Source: Chryseobacterium defluvii
GTDB taxonomy: Bacteria > Bacteroidota > Bacteroidia > Flavobacteriales > Weeksellaceae
Direction: 5' to 3'
Assembly: GCF_014204415.1 (NCBI RefSeq)
Contig: NZ_JACHLE010000001.1
Coordinates: 310,001-374,000 of the forward strand
Length of the DNA stretch: 64,000 nucleotides
Shown: piece by piece, positions 51,939-61,035 of the stretch
Layout: the number at the start of each line of letters is the position of its first letter
How positions within the stretch are numbered: position 1 is the stretch's first letter
Translations under genes and position numbers: made by a program
The notes under the pieces: model-generated
Databases searched by the model: none
What the model was told of the DNA's origin: nothing
What the model saw: the letters and a program-made list of their open reading frames with translations, nothing else

Positions 51939-52919
51939 ATGAAGAAGAGAAATATACTGAGAGGAGTTTTATTTGTAGGTGTAGGTGCCAGTATATATGG
52001 TATGTTGGCTACATTCGTGAAAATGGCCTATGAGGAAGGCTATACTACTTCTGAAGTTACCACGTCGCAGTTTGTACTTGGGCTTATAGGCCTGTTACTC
52101 CTCAATTTTATTCAAACCATAACCTCAAGACAAAAATTATCATCTCCAACTGGTAAAGAGTTCAGAATGCTTATGCTGGCGGGCACTTCCATGGGATGTA
52201 CAAGTCTGTTTTATTACCTTGCCGTCCAGTACATCAATGTTTCTATTGCCATTGTGCTTTTGATGCAGTCGGTCTGGTTCAGTGTGGTGGTGGAAAGCTT
52301 TTTGATCAAAAAACTGCCTAACGCCAGAAAAATCTTTGCAACAATGGTTGTCCTGCTGGGAACAGTATTGGCTACCAATCTTATCAATGCCGATGTAGAG
52401 CTGGACTGGAAAGGTATTTTCTGGGGGCTGATGGCTGCGGCATCTTATACATTGACGATGTTTACCTCCAACACTCTTGCGACCCATTTGCCGGTCTTCA
52501 GGAAAAGTATCATTATGCTTTCCGGAGGTGCGGTTGTTGTATTTGCCTTCCTGTTCTTTGCCCAGATAGGGCCTCTTTATTCCGATAGCCTGAAATCGGT
52601 TTACCTTAATTTTACGGAGAATACACAGCATATTCGTTCTTTTGATTATTCCATACTCTGGAAATATGGTTTTGTTCTGGCTTTATTTGGGACTATTATC
52701 CCTCCTGTTTTATTTAATATTGGATTTCCTGATGCAGGTTTGGGGTTGGGAAGTATAGTCTCTTCATTGGAACTTCCTGTTTCTGTAACGATGGCTTTTG
52801 TGCTATTAGGGGAAAAAGTATTATTGATCCAATGGGCGGGGATTGTACTGATCCTTTTTGCCATAGTTCTTATGAACCTGCCATCCAAAAAAGAAATTGC
52901 AGTCGCTGAATTATCTTAG
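51939..52919 (+). CDS. EamA/DMT-family membrane transporter
   Basis: A 326-residue inner-membrane protein with ten hydrophobic helices in two EamA halves. The first half begins with RNILRGVLFVGVGASIYGML and ends near NARKIFATMVVLLGTVLATN; the second begins WKGIFWGLMAAASYTLTMFT and ends with LGEKVLLIQWAGIVLILFAI. This is the drug/metabolite exporter superfamily, which moves amino acids, metabolites or drugs; the substrate is unknown. The ATG at 51939 is fixed by the promoter just ahead. It has its own promoter and terminator, and so is separate from rpsA. Confidence 0.9.
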   Translation: MKKRNILRGVLFVGVGASIYGMLATFVKMAYEEGYTTSEVTTSQFVLGLIGLLLLNFIQTITSRQKLSSPTGKEFRMLMLAGTSMGCTSLFYYLAVQYINVSIAIVLLMQSVWFSVVVESFLIKKLPNARKIFATMVVLLGTVLATNLINADVELDWKGIFWGLMAAASYTLTMFTSNTLATHLPVFRKSIIMLSGGAVVVFAFLFFAQIGPLYSDSLKSVYLNFTENTQHIRSFDYSILWKYGFVLALFGTIIPPVLFNIGFPDAGLGLGSIVSSLELPVSVTMAFVLLGEKVLLIQWAGIVLILFAIVLMNLPSKKEIAVAELS

Positions 52920-52944
52920 AAATTAGAATTAAATTTAAATAAAG

Positions 52945-52979
52945 AACCATCTTGTAATATAGATGGTTTTATTTTTTTA
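52945..52979 (+). terminator. Rho-independent terminator
   Basis: 8-bp stem (AACCATCT at 52945-52952, AGATGGTT at 52961-52968), an 8-base loop, then a long T-rich run. Confidence 0.82.
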
Positions 52980-53065
52980 TAGATTGAGATTTTGCAGTTT
53001 TTCACAATAGTATACACAAACATCAACGTGGTCTGCTAATCTGCGAGATATTTTTAAAGTAAAAT

Positions 53066-53100
53066 AAAAAGAGACCATTCGAAATGAACAGTCTCTTTTT
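53066..53100 (-). terminator. Rho-independent terminator after rplS
   Basis: 10-bp stem (AAAAAGAGAC at 53066-53075, GTCTCTTTTT at 53091-53100), read on the minus strand just past the rplS stop. Confidence 0.85.
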
Positions 53101-53121
53101 GTATGTATTGTTGTCTGAATT

Positions 53122-53475
53122 TTATTTCTTGAAAGCAGCGTCTTTGATTCTTGCTTTTTTACCTCTAAGGTCTCTGAAATAGTAGATTCTTGATCTTCTA
53201 ACTTTACCTCTTCTGTCAACTTCAATTTTCTGAAGAGCCGGCATGTTGATAGGGAATACTCTTTCTACACCTACATCACCGCTCATTTTTCTGATAGTGA
53301 AAGTTTTGGTAGAACCTGTACCTCTTAATTGAATCACTGTTCCTTTGAAGAACTGGGTTCTTGTCTTTTGTCCTTCTTTAATTTCGTAATACACCGTAAT
53401 GGTATCACCTGCTTTGAATTCGGGGAATTCTTTTTTCGCAATGTACTTATCCTGTACGTACTTTAATAAATCCAT
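53122..53475 (-). CDS. rplS: 50S ribosomal protein L19
   Basis: A 117-residue protein of the large subunit at the interface with the small one. Seen motifs: PEFKAGDTITVYYEIKEGQK, RTQFFKGTVIQLRGTGSTKT and the ending VRRSRIYYFRDLRGKKARIK, all family hallmarks. Length is normal. A full promoter lies 71 bases upstream on the minus strand, and a terminator follows. It is transcribed alone, without the rpsP-rimM-trmD neighbours seen in many other bacteria. Confidence 0.97.
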   Translation of the reverse strand: MDLLKYVQDKYIAKKEFPEFKAGDTITVYYEIKEGQKTRTQFFKGTVIQLRGTGSTKTFTIRKMSGDVGVERVFPINMPALQKIEVDRRGKVRRSRIYYFRDLRGKKARIKDAAFKK

Positions 53476-53545
53476 TATTAATTAAAATAAAATGTTAAAG
53501 CTAAGCAACTTACACGTTGATCGTCAGAGGTTGAATAACAGGTTG

Positions 53546-53578
53546 CAAATATACAAATTAGTTTTTGAATTCGCCAAA
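53546..53578 (-). promoter_or_regulatory. rplS promoter
   Basis: On the minus strand TTTG (CAAA at 53575-53578) and TATATTTG (CAAATATA at 53546-53553) are 21 bases apart, a full consensus match. Confidence 0.7.
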
Positions 53579-53644
53579 TATTTAATGTGTAAAAAACTAT
53601 AATTTTTCAGGTGAACTGAGGCTGAAAATTAACACATCTTTTAA

Positions 53645-53684
53645 GTTCCCATTAAACTGGGTTTACATGGGAACTCTACTTTTG
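53645..53684 (+). promoter_or_regulatory. Promoter with operator-like palindrome ahead of the phosphoesterase gene
   Basis: A nested inverted repeat, GTTCCCAT-TAAAC (53645-53657) with GTTTA-ATGGGAAC (53661-53674, one C bulged at 53666), lies directly before the -7 box TACTTTTG (53677-53684). No TTG or TTTG stands at the proper -33 distance; the palindrome occupies that place. This suggests a promoter that depends on, or is blocked by, a dimeric regulator. Confidence 0.5.
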
Positions 53685-53751
53685 CCCGGAGTAAAATGGC
53701 TTCATTATCAAATCATTGCATACTTACAACATCACTTAAATTAAATCCATT

Positions 53752-56499
53752 ATGAGACTTTCCTTATTCCTTCTTTGTTTTGTCGTCCAGATCACTTTTG
53801 GGCAGGCATTATTTCCTTATTTACAGACCCCGACTTCCAATTCTATCATTGTGAACTGGAAAACAGCTTCCAATAATGAAACTACTATCATTTATGGAGA
53901 TTCGCCGGCCAATCTGAATGTTACCGTTACAGGAACTACCAATATATTTTCAGATACGGGATATAATAACAACTATTATTATCATACGGCCAAAATCAAC
54001 AACTTACAGCCCAATACAAAATACTACTATAAAATAAAGACCGGAACCACTGAGTCTGCAATTTATAACTTCAGAACACTGCCTTTACCGGGACAGCCTG
54101 CAACAGCAGATGGCAAAATACGTTTCCTGATCATGGGAGACAACCAGATCAAGGCGGAACCGAGATATGATACTCTTACGCTAAATGCATTTAAGAAACT
54201 GAAACAAAAATTCGGCGCCAATTCCGATCCTTCAGACCATATTTCGCTTACATTCATGGTAGGAGATCAGGTGGATGTGGGAACGCTGGATCATTATGAA
54301 AATGTTCACTTTAAAAAGAATACCAAACTATCCCCTTATTTGCCTATTCAGACAACCGTAGGAAATCATGAAACGTACGGAAGTTTGGGAATGAATTCTT
54401 ACTATGCTCACTTTTACATCGATGAAATTAAATATAAAAACATTTCATCAGGAAATGAGAATTATTATGCCCAGCAGGCCGGAAATGTATTGTTTATAAG
54501 CCTTAGTTCAGAACATACAGGTTCTGCACAGCAAACGTGGCTGCAACAGATCTTAAGCGAAGCCAACAATGATCCTACGGTAGACTGGATCATTTCACTA
54601 AGCCACAGGCCTTACCAGGCGGAGCAATATGTAGGAGACATTTCGTCTTGGATAAGGAATAATGCAGTTCCGCTTTTAACTGCTTCTAACAAATATTTAA
54701 TGCATGTAGGGGCGCATCACCATTTATACCACAGAGGACAATTGAAGAATACCCCGAATTACCAGATCATTTCAGGAGGAACTGCTTGGGATCAATATTG
54801 GGGAATGTCGAACGAACAGGATTTTGATGATGTTCAGAAAACCTTGACAGACTGGACCTATCAAATTGTAGAAGTAGACGTCAACAATGGAAAAGTAGAT
54901 GTGGAATGCTATTCTATCGGAGGAATTTATACTAAAAAATATAATGAGTTAGTAGATACTTTCCACCGATATAAAAACCAGCCAAAACCTGAAAAACCAT
55001 CTATTACAAACACTTTCACAGCACCAATAACATTGCCATTAACTCTGAATGGAAGCCCATTTTCATCCTCAAACGGAGAGCTGTTAAACACCACTCAATT
55101 CCTGATCAGTAAAGCAGCTGATTTCTCAGTTATTGAAAAAGAATTTTACCGGGATTATGAAAACTGGTTTGGGAAAGACGGAAACGGAAATCCGGATCTT
55201 ACCAAAAACCTGAATGCAGGTGTAGATATCACAAAAGCAACATTTGCTGCCAATTCTATATCAAACGGAATATATTATGTGAAAATCCGTTACAGGGACA
55301 GAAACCTGGAATGGAGCGACTGGAGCGATGTAAAACAGTTTGAAGTAATAGGAAGCGTAGTTTCTAACCCGACTTTTTCATTAAATAAAACAGAGTACTT
55401 ACAGAATGAGCCTATAACCGCTACTTTTACCGGCGGTCCGGGAAATCAGCAGGATTGGGTCGGGATCTATAAAAAAGGACAGACTCCTGCAGCCATAATA
55501 TCCCAGGCATATTCTTACACCAATGGACAAACTGCAGGAACAGTTAATTTCAATAATGGTTTACCCAGTAAAGGACAATATTTTGCTGGTTTTTTTGCCA
55601 ATAACGGTTATACAGAAATCACTGCAAGAAAAAACTTCTATGTAGGTCCGAATGTGCAGTTACAGGCAACCTCAGACACCTATCCGGTGGGAGGAACAGT
55701 TACCATCAATTATAACAACGGTCCGAACTTGGTAAAAGACTGGATCGGGATCTATAAAATGGGGCAGGTTCCGGGAACTAATACTTCCATCCAATGGAGC
55801 TATGTGGCAGCTGCTTCGGGAACGCTTAATTTTACAGGGCTTCCAAAAGGATATTATTACGCACAGTATTTTCTTGAAGACGGATATACCGCAATAGGTG
55901 AAAAAATATTCTTTAAGGTAGGAGATATCGTTACGGAATTATGGATCAATAAGCCGGTGTATACATTAGGAGAAAATATTACCGCTTCATGGACGGATTC
56001 TCCGGGGATCATCAAAGACTGGCTGGGAATTTATCCGCAAAATATACAGACACCCGACGATCAGTTTATCTCTTATACCTACTTCGACGGAGTAACGCAA
56101 GGTACCAAAACTATTACAGGAAATGTAAATGGCATACCAACCGCGCCGGGCAACTACTACATGGTCATGTTTACCAATGATTCCTATATGGAAGTTTCCA
56201 ACAGGGTACAGTTTCAGGTAACTTCACCAACTCTGGGAACAGATGAAGTGAAAAACAGTACGGAGAAAAATGTGATCCTATATCCAAACCCTTCAAAACC
56301 GGGAGAACCCACCTTTATCAAAAGTGATTACCCGATCGAAAAAATAGAATTGGTCTCTGCTTCAGGAGAATTGTTATATGAATCTAAAAACATTCACAAC
56401 CAGCGCTTCTCTTTAGTGAATGAAAACCTTCCGAAAGGAGTGTATTTCGTGAAAGTTCATACCAGAAAGCTGTTTACGCTGAAACTAATCATTCAGTAA
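53752..56499 (+). CDS. Secreted metallophosphoesterase, T9SS type A cargo
   Basis: A 915-residue exported enzyme. Signal peptide ends at TFGQ (18). A fibronectin-III-like purple-acid-phosphatase N-domain (about 22-110) precedes the calcineurin-like metal site: MGDNQ (first Asp), FMVGDQVD (second Asp), TVGNHETYG (Asn-His), SLSHRPYQ and VGAHHHLYHRG (late His ligands). Three repeated beta modules follow (about 540-630, 637-725 and 730-825), each with a Y-x-xG/NEPI start and DW(V/I/L)GIY. The end is a T9SS type A sorting domain (YPNPSKPGEPTFIKS, LPKGVYFVKV). It probably releases phosphate from organic phosphates outside the cell. Its promoter carries a palindrome, so it is likely regulated, perhaps by phosphate. 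Confidence 0.87.
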   Translation: MRLSLFLLCFVVQITFGQALFPYLQTPTSNSIIVNWKTASNNETTIIYGDSPANLNVTVTGTTNIFSDTGYNNNYYYHTAKINNLQPNTKYYYKIKTGTTESAIYNFRTLPLPGQPATADGKIRFLIMGDNQIKAEPRYDTLTLNAFKKLKQKFGANSDPSDHISLTFMVGDQVDVGTLDHYENVHFKKNTKLSPYLPIQTTVGNHETYGSLGMNSYYAHFYIDEIKYKNISSGNENYYAQQAGNVLFISLSSEHTGSAQQTWLQQILSEANNDPTVDWIISLSHRPYQAEQYVGDISSWIRNNAVPLLTASNKYLMHVGAHHHLYHRGQLKNTPNYQIISGGTAWDQYWGMSNEQDFDDVQKTLTDWTYQIVEVDVNNGKVDVECYSIGGIYTKKYNELVDTFHRYKNQPKPEKPSITNTFTAPITLPLTLNGSPFSSSNGELLNTTQFLISKAADFSVIEKEFYRDYENWFGKDGNGNPDLTKNLNAGVDITKATFAANSISNGIYYVKIRYRDRNLEWSDWSDVKQFEVIGSVVSNPTFSLNKTEYLQNEPITATFTGGPGNQQDWVGIYKKGQTPAAIISQAYSYTNGQTAGTVNFNNGLPSKGQYFAGFFANNGYTEITARKNFYVGPNVQLQATSDTYPVGGTVTINYNNGPNLVKDWIGIYKMGQVPGTNTSIQWSYVAAASGTLNFTGLPKGYYYAQYFLEDGYTAIGEKIFFKVGDIVTELWINKPVYTLGENITASWTDSPGIIKDWLGIYPQNIQTPDDQFISYTYFDGVTQGTKTITGNVNGIPTAPGNYYMVMFTNDSYMEVSNRVQFQVTSPTLGTDEVKNSTEKNVILYPNPSKPGEPTFIKSDYPIEKIELVSASGELLYESKNIHNQRFSLVNENLPKGVYFVKVHTRKLFTLKLIIQ

Positions 56500-56521
56500 A
56501 TATTCAAAATCATAATAAATC

Positions 56522-56548
56522 AAAGCGGGAATTTCTCCCGCTTTTTCC
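56522..56548 (+). terminator. Rho-independent terminator
   Basis: 9-bp stem (AAAGCGGGA at 56522-56530, TCCCGCTTT at 56536-56544), loop ATTTC, then T run. Confidence 0.9.
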
Positions 56549-56640
56549 ATATATGGGAAATTGAAAATTCAAACCTGTGCCAGATATCTCAGATATAAGA
56601 AAAATGATTAAATTTAGCCAATAGAAAAATCTAATATTTC

Positions 56641-57342
56641 ATGATAGATAAAAGAGTAAAAAATGCAAAAGAAGCCATCGAAGGAATTAAAGACGGAATG
56701 ACATTAATGCTGGGCGGGTTTGGTCTTTGCGGTATTCCTGAAAACTCCATTAATGCTTTAGTAGAAAGCGATGTGACAGACTTAACATGTATTTCAAATA
56801 ATGCAGGTGTCGATGATTTCGGGTTAGGTTTATTGCTTCACAAAAGACAGATCAAAAAAATGATCTCTTCATATGTGGGAGAAAATGCTGAATTTGAAAG
56901 ACAAATGCTTTCCGGGGAATTGGAAGTCGAGCTTACTCCACAAGGAACTTTGGCAGAAAAATGCAGAGCTGCACAGGCGGGAATTCCGGCATTTTATACC
57001 CCAGCCGGCTTTGGAACAGAAGTAGCAGAAGGCAAGGAGGTGAAGGACTTCGATGGAAAGCCTCATATTTTAGAACATGCCTACAAAGCAGATTTTTCTA
57101 TTGTAAAAGCCTGGAAAGGAGATCATGTAGGAAACCTGATCTTCAAAGGATCGGCAAGAAACTTTAATTTTCCAATGGCTGGTGCAGGAAAAATTACCAT
57201 TGCTGAAGTAGAAGAATTGGTAGAGCCGGGGCAATTGGATCCGAACGAAGTGCATATTCCGGGAATTATGGTCCAGAGAATTTTCCAGGGTGAGAAATTT
57301 GAGAAAAGAATAGAACAAAGAACAGTTAGAGCAAAAGAATAG
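56641..57342 (+). CDS. scoA: 3-oxoacid CoA-transferase subunit A
   Basis: A 233-residue subunit of the enzyme that moves CoA from succinyl-CoA to acetoacetate (ketone body use). It has the family's [15 protein letters not shown] glycine-rich loop and [20 protein letters not shown], the [20 protein letters not shown] block and [20 protein letters not shown]. Subunit A lacks the catalytic Glu, which is in subunit B. Normally the B gene follows directly; here it comes 2 kb later at 59340, after an ABC transporter gene on the other strand and a terminator. Both halves look intact, so the enzyme should still assemble. Confidence 0.93.
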   Translation: MIDKRVKNAKEAIEGIKDGMTLMLGGFGLCGIPENSINALVESDVTDLTCISNNAGVDDFGLGLLLHKRQIKKMISSYVGENAEFERQMLSGELEVELTPQGTLAEKCRAAQAGIPAFYTPAGFGTEVAEGKEVKDFDGKPHILEHAYKADFSIVKAWKGDHVGNLIFKGSARNFNFPMAGAGKITIAEVEELVEPGQLDPNEVHIPGIMVQRIFQGEKFEKRIEQRTVRAKE

Positions 57343-57375
57343 ATTTTTATCTTTTGTGTTTAATATTAATAAAAA

Positions 57376-57408
57376 AATAAAGCGCTGATATTATTTCAGC
57401 GCTTTATT
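57376..57408. terminator. Bidirectional terminator between scoA and the ABC transporter
   Basis: Perfect 13-bp stem (57376-57388 with 57396-57408), core AAGCGCTGA/TCAGCGCTT, loop TATTATT. It ends transcripts from both sides. Confidence 0.9.
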
Positions 57409-57412
57409 TATG

Positions 57413-59218
57413 TTATGCTTCCGGTGAAATAAGAATTTTTCTTTCTCCGATCTGTTGTCGCCACATCGCATAGTATAGTCCTTTTTCGGCAATTAAATTA
57501 TCGTGAGATCCCATTTCTATCACTTGTCCGCGTTCAAGTACATAAATTCGGTCTGCATGCATGATGGTGCTTAAACGATGGGCAATAAGAACCGTAATCT
57601 GCTCCTTTTCTTTTGAAATATTTTTTATTGTAGAAGTTATTTCCTCTTCGGTAATACTGTCTAAAGCAGATGTAGCTTCATCAAAAATTAATAAATGAGG
57701 CTTCCTTAAAAGTGCCCGTGCAATGGCGATTCTTTGTTTTTCTCCACCACTCAGCTTCAGTCCGCCTTCACCGATAACGGTTTCGATGCCTTTTTCTGCT
57801 CTTTCTAATAATGCGGTACAACTTGATTTTTGCAAAGCAATCTCCAGTTCAGATTCTGTAGCGTCAGGATTTACAAAAAGAAGGTTTTCTTTGATGGTAC
57901 CTGCAAAAAGCTGAGTATCCTGGGTAACAAAACCAATTTGATTTCTCAGTTCATCAAAATCAAATTCTTTTCCATTAATGCTATTGTAAAAAATATTTCC
58001 TTCCTGTGGCCTGTAAAGCCCGACCAGCAATTTGACCAATGTACTTTTCCCTGAACCGCTTGGCCCCACAAAAGCGATGGTCTCTCCATTGTTAACATCA
58101 AAAGAGATATTATTTAAGGCTTTATACTGGGCTGACTGGTGTTTGAAAGAAACATTCCTGAATTCTAATTCTTCAATAGCACCAATTTGTTTTGGATCAA
58201 GAGGTTTTTCTTCCACATCTTTTTTCATTAAACGGTCAAAATTCTGAAGAGATGCTTCCGCCTCACGATAAGAGATAATGATGTTCCCGATTTCCTGCAT
58301 CGGTCCGAAAATGAAAAAACCATAAAACATAAGAGACAGGTATTGTCCGGGAGTAACAATATTCTTAAAAATTAATAATAACAGAGTCATGGTGATCATC
58401 TGTTGAAGAAAATTGACCATAGTTCCCTGAATAAAACTTAAAGAGCGTATGCTTTTTACCTTTCTGAGCTCCAGTCCAAGGATCTTGTAGGTATTATTAT
58501 TTAAACGGATAACTTCCTGGTTGGTTAATCCTAAACTTTTAACAATCTCGATATTCCTTAAACTTTCTGTAGTACTTCCTGCTAAAGCCGTGGTTTCCGA
58601 AACAATATTTTTCTGGATGTTTTTTATTCTTTTGCTCAGTAAGTTGGTAATAAATGCGATCAGGAAAATTCCGCAGATGTATACTGGCATGATCGACCAG
58701 TGTAAACGAATTGCATACACGGAAACGAAAATAATGCTTACTAAAATTCCAAAGAAAATATTGATAAAACTGTTAATGAATTTTACAGAATCTTCTCTTA
58801 CTTTCGTTAAGATCGACAGGGTTTCGCCGCTTCTTTGATCCTCAAATTCTTGATAGGGTAATGCCATTGAATGTTTTAAACCGTCTGTAAAGATTTTCGC
58901 ACCGAATTTTTGAGTAATAACATTTACTACATAATCCTGGAAAGCCTTGGCAATTCGGCTGACCATTGCTGTACCGATAAGTAGTCCTAAAAAATAGAAT
59001 ACTCCATGATAGATTCCTTCACCATATAAATATTGGTTTAGATTTCTGGGCAAAAGCTTTTCCTTATCAAAAAAATTAGGATGAGTGACCAGCTTATCAA
59101 GGATATTACCTGTAATGGCCGGAGCAAATAAAGAAAAAACCTGATTAATGGTTGCCAATAGCAAAGAGAGGATAATCAACCATTGGTAAGGTTTAAGGTA
59201 TCTTAAAAGTGTTTTCAT
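57413..59218 (-). CDS. ABC exporter, fused membrane and ATPase domains (MsbA-like)
   Basis: A 601-residue half-transporter that works as a homodimer or heterodimer in the inner membrane. Six hydrophobic helices occupy about 15-320. The ATPase domain has Walker A GPSGSGKST, Q-loop FVTQDTQLFAG, signature LSGGEKQR, Walker B LLIFDEATSALD and the switch His in VLIAHRLSTI. This layout fits lipid or drug exporters such as MsbA; the substrate is unknown. I use ATG 59218 because a -7 box (CAAAATTA at 59236-59243, as complement) lies just upstream and excludes the longer start. The gene sits between the two CoA-transferase subunit genes, on the other strand. Confidence 0.92.
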   Translation of the reverse strand: MKTLLRYLKPYQWLIILSLLLATINQVFSLFAPAITGNILDKLVTHPNFFDKEKLLPRNLNQYLYGEGIYHGVFYFLGLLIGTAMVSRIAKAFQDYVVNVITQKFGAKIFTDGLKHSMALPYQEFEDQRSGETLSILTKVREDSVKFINSFINIFFGILVSIIFVSVYAIRLHWSIMPVYICGIFLIAFITNLLSKRIKNIQKNIVSETTALAGSTTESLRNIEIVKSLGLTNQEVIRLNNNTYKILGLELRKVKSIRSLSFIQGTMVNFLQQMITMTLLLLIFKNIVTPGQYLSLMFYGFFIFGPMQEIGNIIISYREAEASLQNFDRLMKKDVEEKPLDPKQIGAIEELEFRNVSFKHQSAQYKALNNISFDVNNGETIAFVGPSGSGKSTLVKLLVGLYRPQEGNIFYNSINGKEFDFDELRNQIGFVTQDTQLFAGTIKENLLFVNPDATESELEIALQKSSCTALLERAEKGIETVIGEGGLKLSGGEKQRIAIARALLRKPHLLIFDEATSALDSITEEEITSTIKNISKEKEQITVLIAHRLSTIMHADRIYVLERGQVIEMGSHDNLIAEKGLYYAMWRQQIGERKILISPEA

Positions 59219-59339
59219 TCGAGCAAATAATTTTGCAAAATTAGAGATATTATTTTGACTTATGATATTAATAATTTTGAATAACAAAGCCCTTTTGTAT
59301 TCAAGTGAAAATAATTAAATTGCGGTCTAAGTTTTAAAT

Positions 59340-59993
59340 ATGCTTACAAAAGAACAAATTGCTAAAAGAATTTCAAAAGAACTGAAAGACCGTTACTATG
59401 TAAACTTAGGAATAGGAATTCCCACTTTGGTCGCTAACTATGTTCCGGAAGGCATTTCCGTAGAATTCCAGAGTGAGAACGGAGTATTGGGTATGGGGCC
59501 TTTCCCTTACGAAGGAGAAGAAGATGCAGACATCATCAATGCCGGAAAACAAACCATTACCATATTACCTGGAGGATCATTTTTTGACTCCGCATTCAGT
59601 TTCGGCATGATCCGTAGTAAGAAAGTAGATCTAACGATCTTGGGAGCCATGGAAGTTTCGGAAAACGGAGATATCGCCAACTGGAAAATTCCGGGGAAAA
59701 TGGTAAAAGGAATGGGAGGCGCGATGGATCTGGTTGCTTCTGCCGAAAATATTATCGTAGCTATGATGCACGTAAACAAAGCAGGAGAAAGCAAAATTCT
59801 AAAGAAATGTACACTTCCTTTAACAGGAGTTAACTGTGTAAAAAGAGTAGTTACGGAATTAGCGGTTTTAGATATCACTCCGGCTGGTTTTAAACTGGTG
59901 GAAAGAGCGCCGGGAATTTCAGTAGAACATATTATACAAGCTACAGAAGCAGATCTGATTATTGAAGGAGAAATTCCTGAAATGCAGTTTTAA
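59340..59993 (+). CDS. scoB: 3-oxoacid CoA-transferase subunit B
   Basis: A 217-residue subunit carrying the catalytic Glu, in the motif QSENGVLGMGPFPYEGEED. The start LTKEQIAKRISKELKDRYYV and YVNLGIGIPTLVANYVP are typical, and KVDLTILGAMEVSENGDIANW and PGKMVKGMGGAMDLVASAE complete the family pattern. It partners subunit A at 56641 although 2 kb of unrelated, opposite-strand DNA lies between. It must have a promoter of its own in the 120 bases between the divergent ABC transporter start and this ATG. No full consensus was found there. Confidence 0.93.
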   Translation: MLTKEQIAKRISKELKDRYYVNLGIGIPTLVANYVPEGISVEFQSENGVLGMGPFPYEGEEDADIINAGKQTITILPGGSFFDSAFSFGMIRSKKVDLTILGAMEVSENGDIANWKIPGKMVKGMGGAMDLVASAENIIVAMMHVNKAGESKILKKCTLPLTGVNCVKRVVTELAVLDITPAGFKLVERAPGISVEHIIQATEADLIIEGEIPEMQF

Positions 59994-60004
59994 TGTAATT
60001 GGAG

Positions 60005-60100
60005 ATGCTTCGACTCCGCTCAGCATGACATCGCTAAAAATTTACCGTTAAATATGGCAGGTAGTAATTAGATATGTCATGCTGAGCGGAGTCGAAGCAT
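60005..60100. repeat. REP/BIME-like inverted repeat with perfect 27-bp arms
   Basis: The left arm 60005-60031 (starts ATGCTTCGACTCCGCTCAGC) and the right arm 60074-60100 (ends GAGTCGAAGCAT) are exact complements, with 42 bases between. The arm sequence (GTCATGCTGAGCGGAGTCGA) is a type of dispersed repeat seen widely in Bacteroidota intergenic DNA. It lies between the converging scoB and DUF4197 genes and may also act as a terminator for both. Confidence 0.85.
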
Positions 60101-60136
60101 TTTAATTTTTATTTCAATACAAAAGAACTTACTGTC

Positions 60137-60931
60137 TTATTTCACCCCAAATACCTTCTGCAAAAGAGAAGTCGTTCTCAATGCAGGATTATTACGAATT
60201 CCATTCTCTTTTTCCGCGATCATTTTAAAGACCCCATTAATGGTTTCTGTCGTAACATATTCATTAAGATCGGTAGTTACAGACTGTCCAGTCAATAAAT
60301 TGTATTTTGAAATTAAATTTTTCCAAACTGTGTCAGCACCTACTTTTCCCAATGATGCTTTTACCTTCGGCTGAAAGGCCGTAAATAACTGACTTTGGGT
60401 TTTGGTTTGTAAATAATTCGTAGCGGCATTATTAGAACCTAGCAAAATATTTTTTGCATCCGTAATCGTCATTGAAGTAATAGCATTGGCAAAAATGGGA
60501 GCAGATCCCGTTACTGCATCTTCAGCAGCCCGGTTCAGTAATTTTACGCCCTGATCCGCAAGGCTTCCCAGGCCGACTGCGCGAAGCTTGGTGTCAATCA
60601 CCCTTAATTTTTCAGGCATTAAGATCTTCACCATCTCATTTTTATAAAAACCGTCAGCAGTCCCTAATTTTTTTACACCCTCCGTTACTCCAAGATTTAA
60701 AGCTTCTTTTAACCCAGATGAAATTTGGGTCGAGGTAAGACTGCCAAGATTTACGGAAGAACTATTTTTTGTTGTTGTGGAACCTGATGCTGTGGAGCTG
60801 GTTGCTTTTACAGGAGCGTTAAGATCAATACCCGTTTTATCTTTGATGGTTGATTTTATAGCATCTAAGATCTGTGCCTGAGTAGAAACTGAAAATGACA
60901 GGCAAACAGCCAGAACAAAAGTTTTTTTCAT
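60137..60931 (-). CDS. DUF4197 exported protein
   Basis: A 264-residue periplasmic protein. The signal peptide MKKTFVLAVCLSFSVSTQA is cut before Q20. A Ser/Thr-rich linker (about 45-60) precedes the helical DUF4197 domain (SSGLKEALNLGVTEGVKKLG, then EKLRVIDTKLRAVGLGSLAD and NRAAEDAVTGSAPIF, ending GVFKMIAEKENGIRNNPALR). The family is widespread in Bacteroidota and Proteobacteria, but its role is not known to me. A -7 box (CAAAGTTA at 60945-60952, as complement) lies just upstream and leaves a very short leader. Confidence 0.87.
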   Translation of the reverse strand: MKKTFVLAVCLSFSVSTQAQILDAIKSTIKDKTGIDLNAPVKATSSTASGSTTTKNSSSVNLGSLTSTQISSGLKEALNLGVTEGVKKLGTADGFYKNEMVKILMPEKLRVIDTKLRAVGLGSLADQGVKLLNRAAEDAVTGSAPIFANAITSMTITDAKNILLGSNNAATNYLQTKTQSQLFTAFQPKVKASLGKVGADTVWKNLISKYNLLTGQSVTTDLNEYVTTETINGVFKMIAEKENGIRNNPALRTTSLLQKVFGVK

Positions 60932-61035
60932 TATCGTATTTTTGCAAAGTTAGATATTCGGTTATTGAATAAGTTAAATTAATCAATAAATTTTTTAGAA
61001 AATAAGTATATTCGCTTAAATCTTAATCTAATAAA

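Noticed and set aside
59219-59287. Longer N-terminus for the ABC exporter.
   Set aside because: A -7 box lies between this start and ATG 59218, and the extra 23 residues are not typical of the family.
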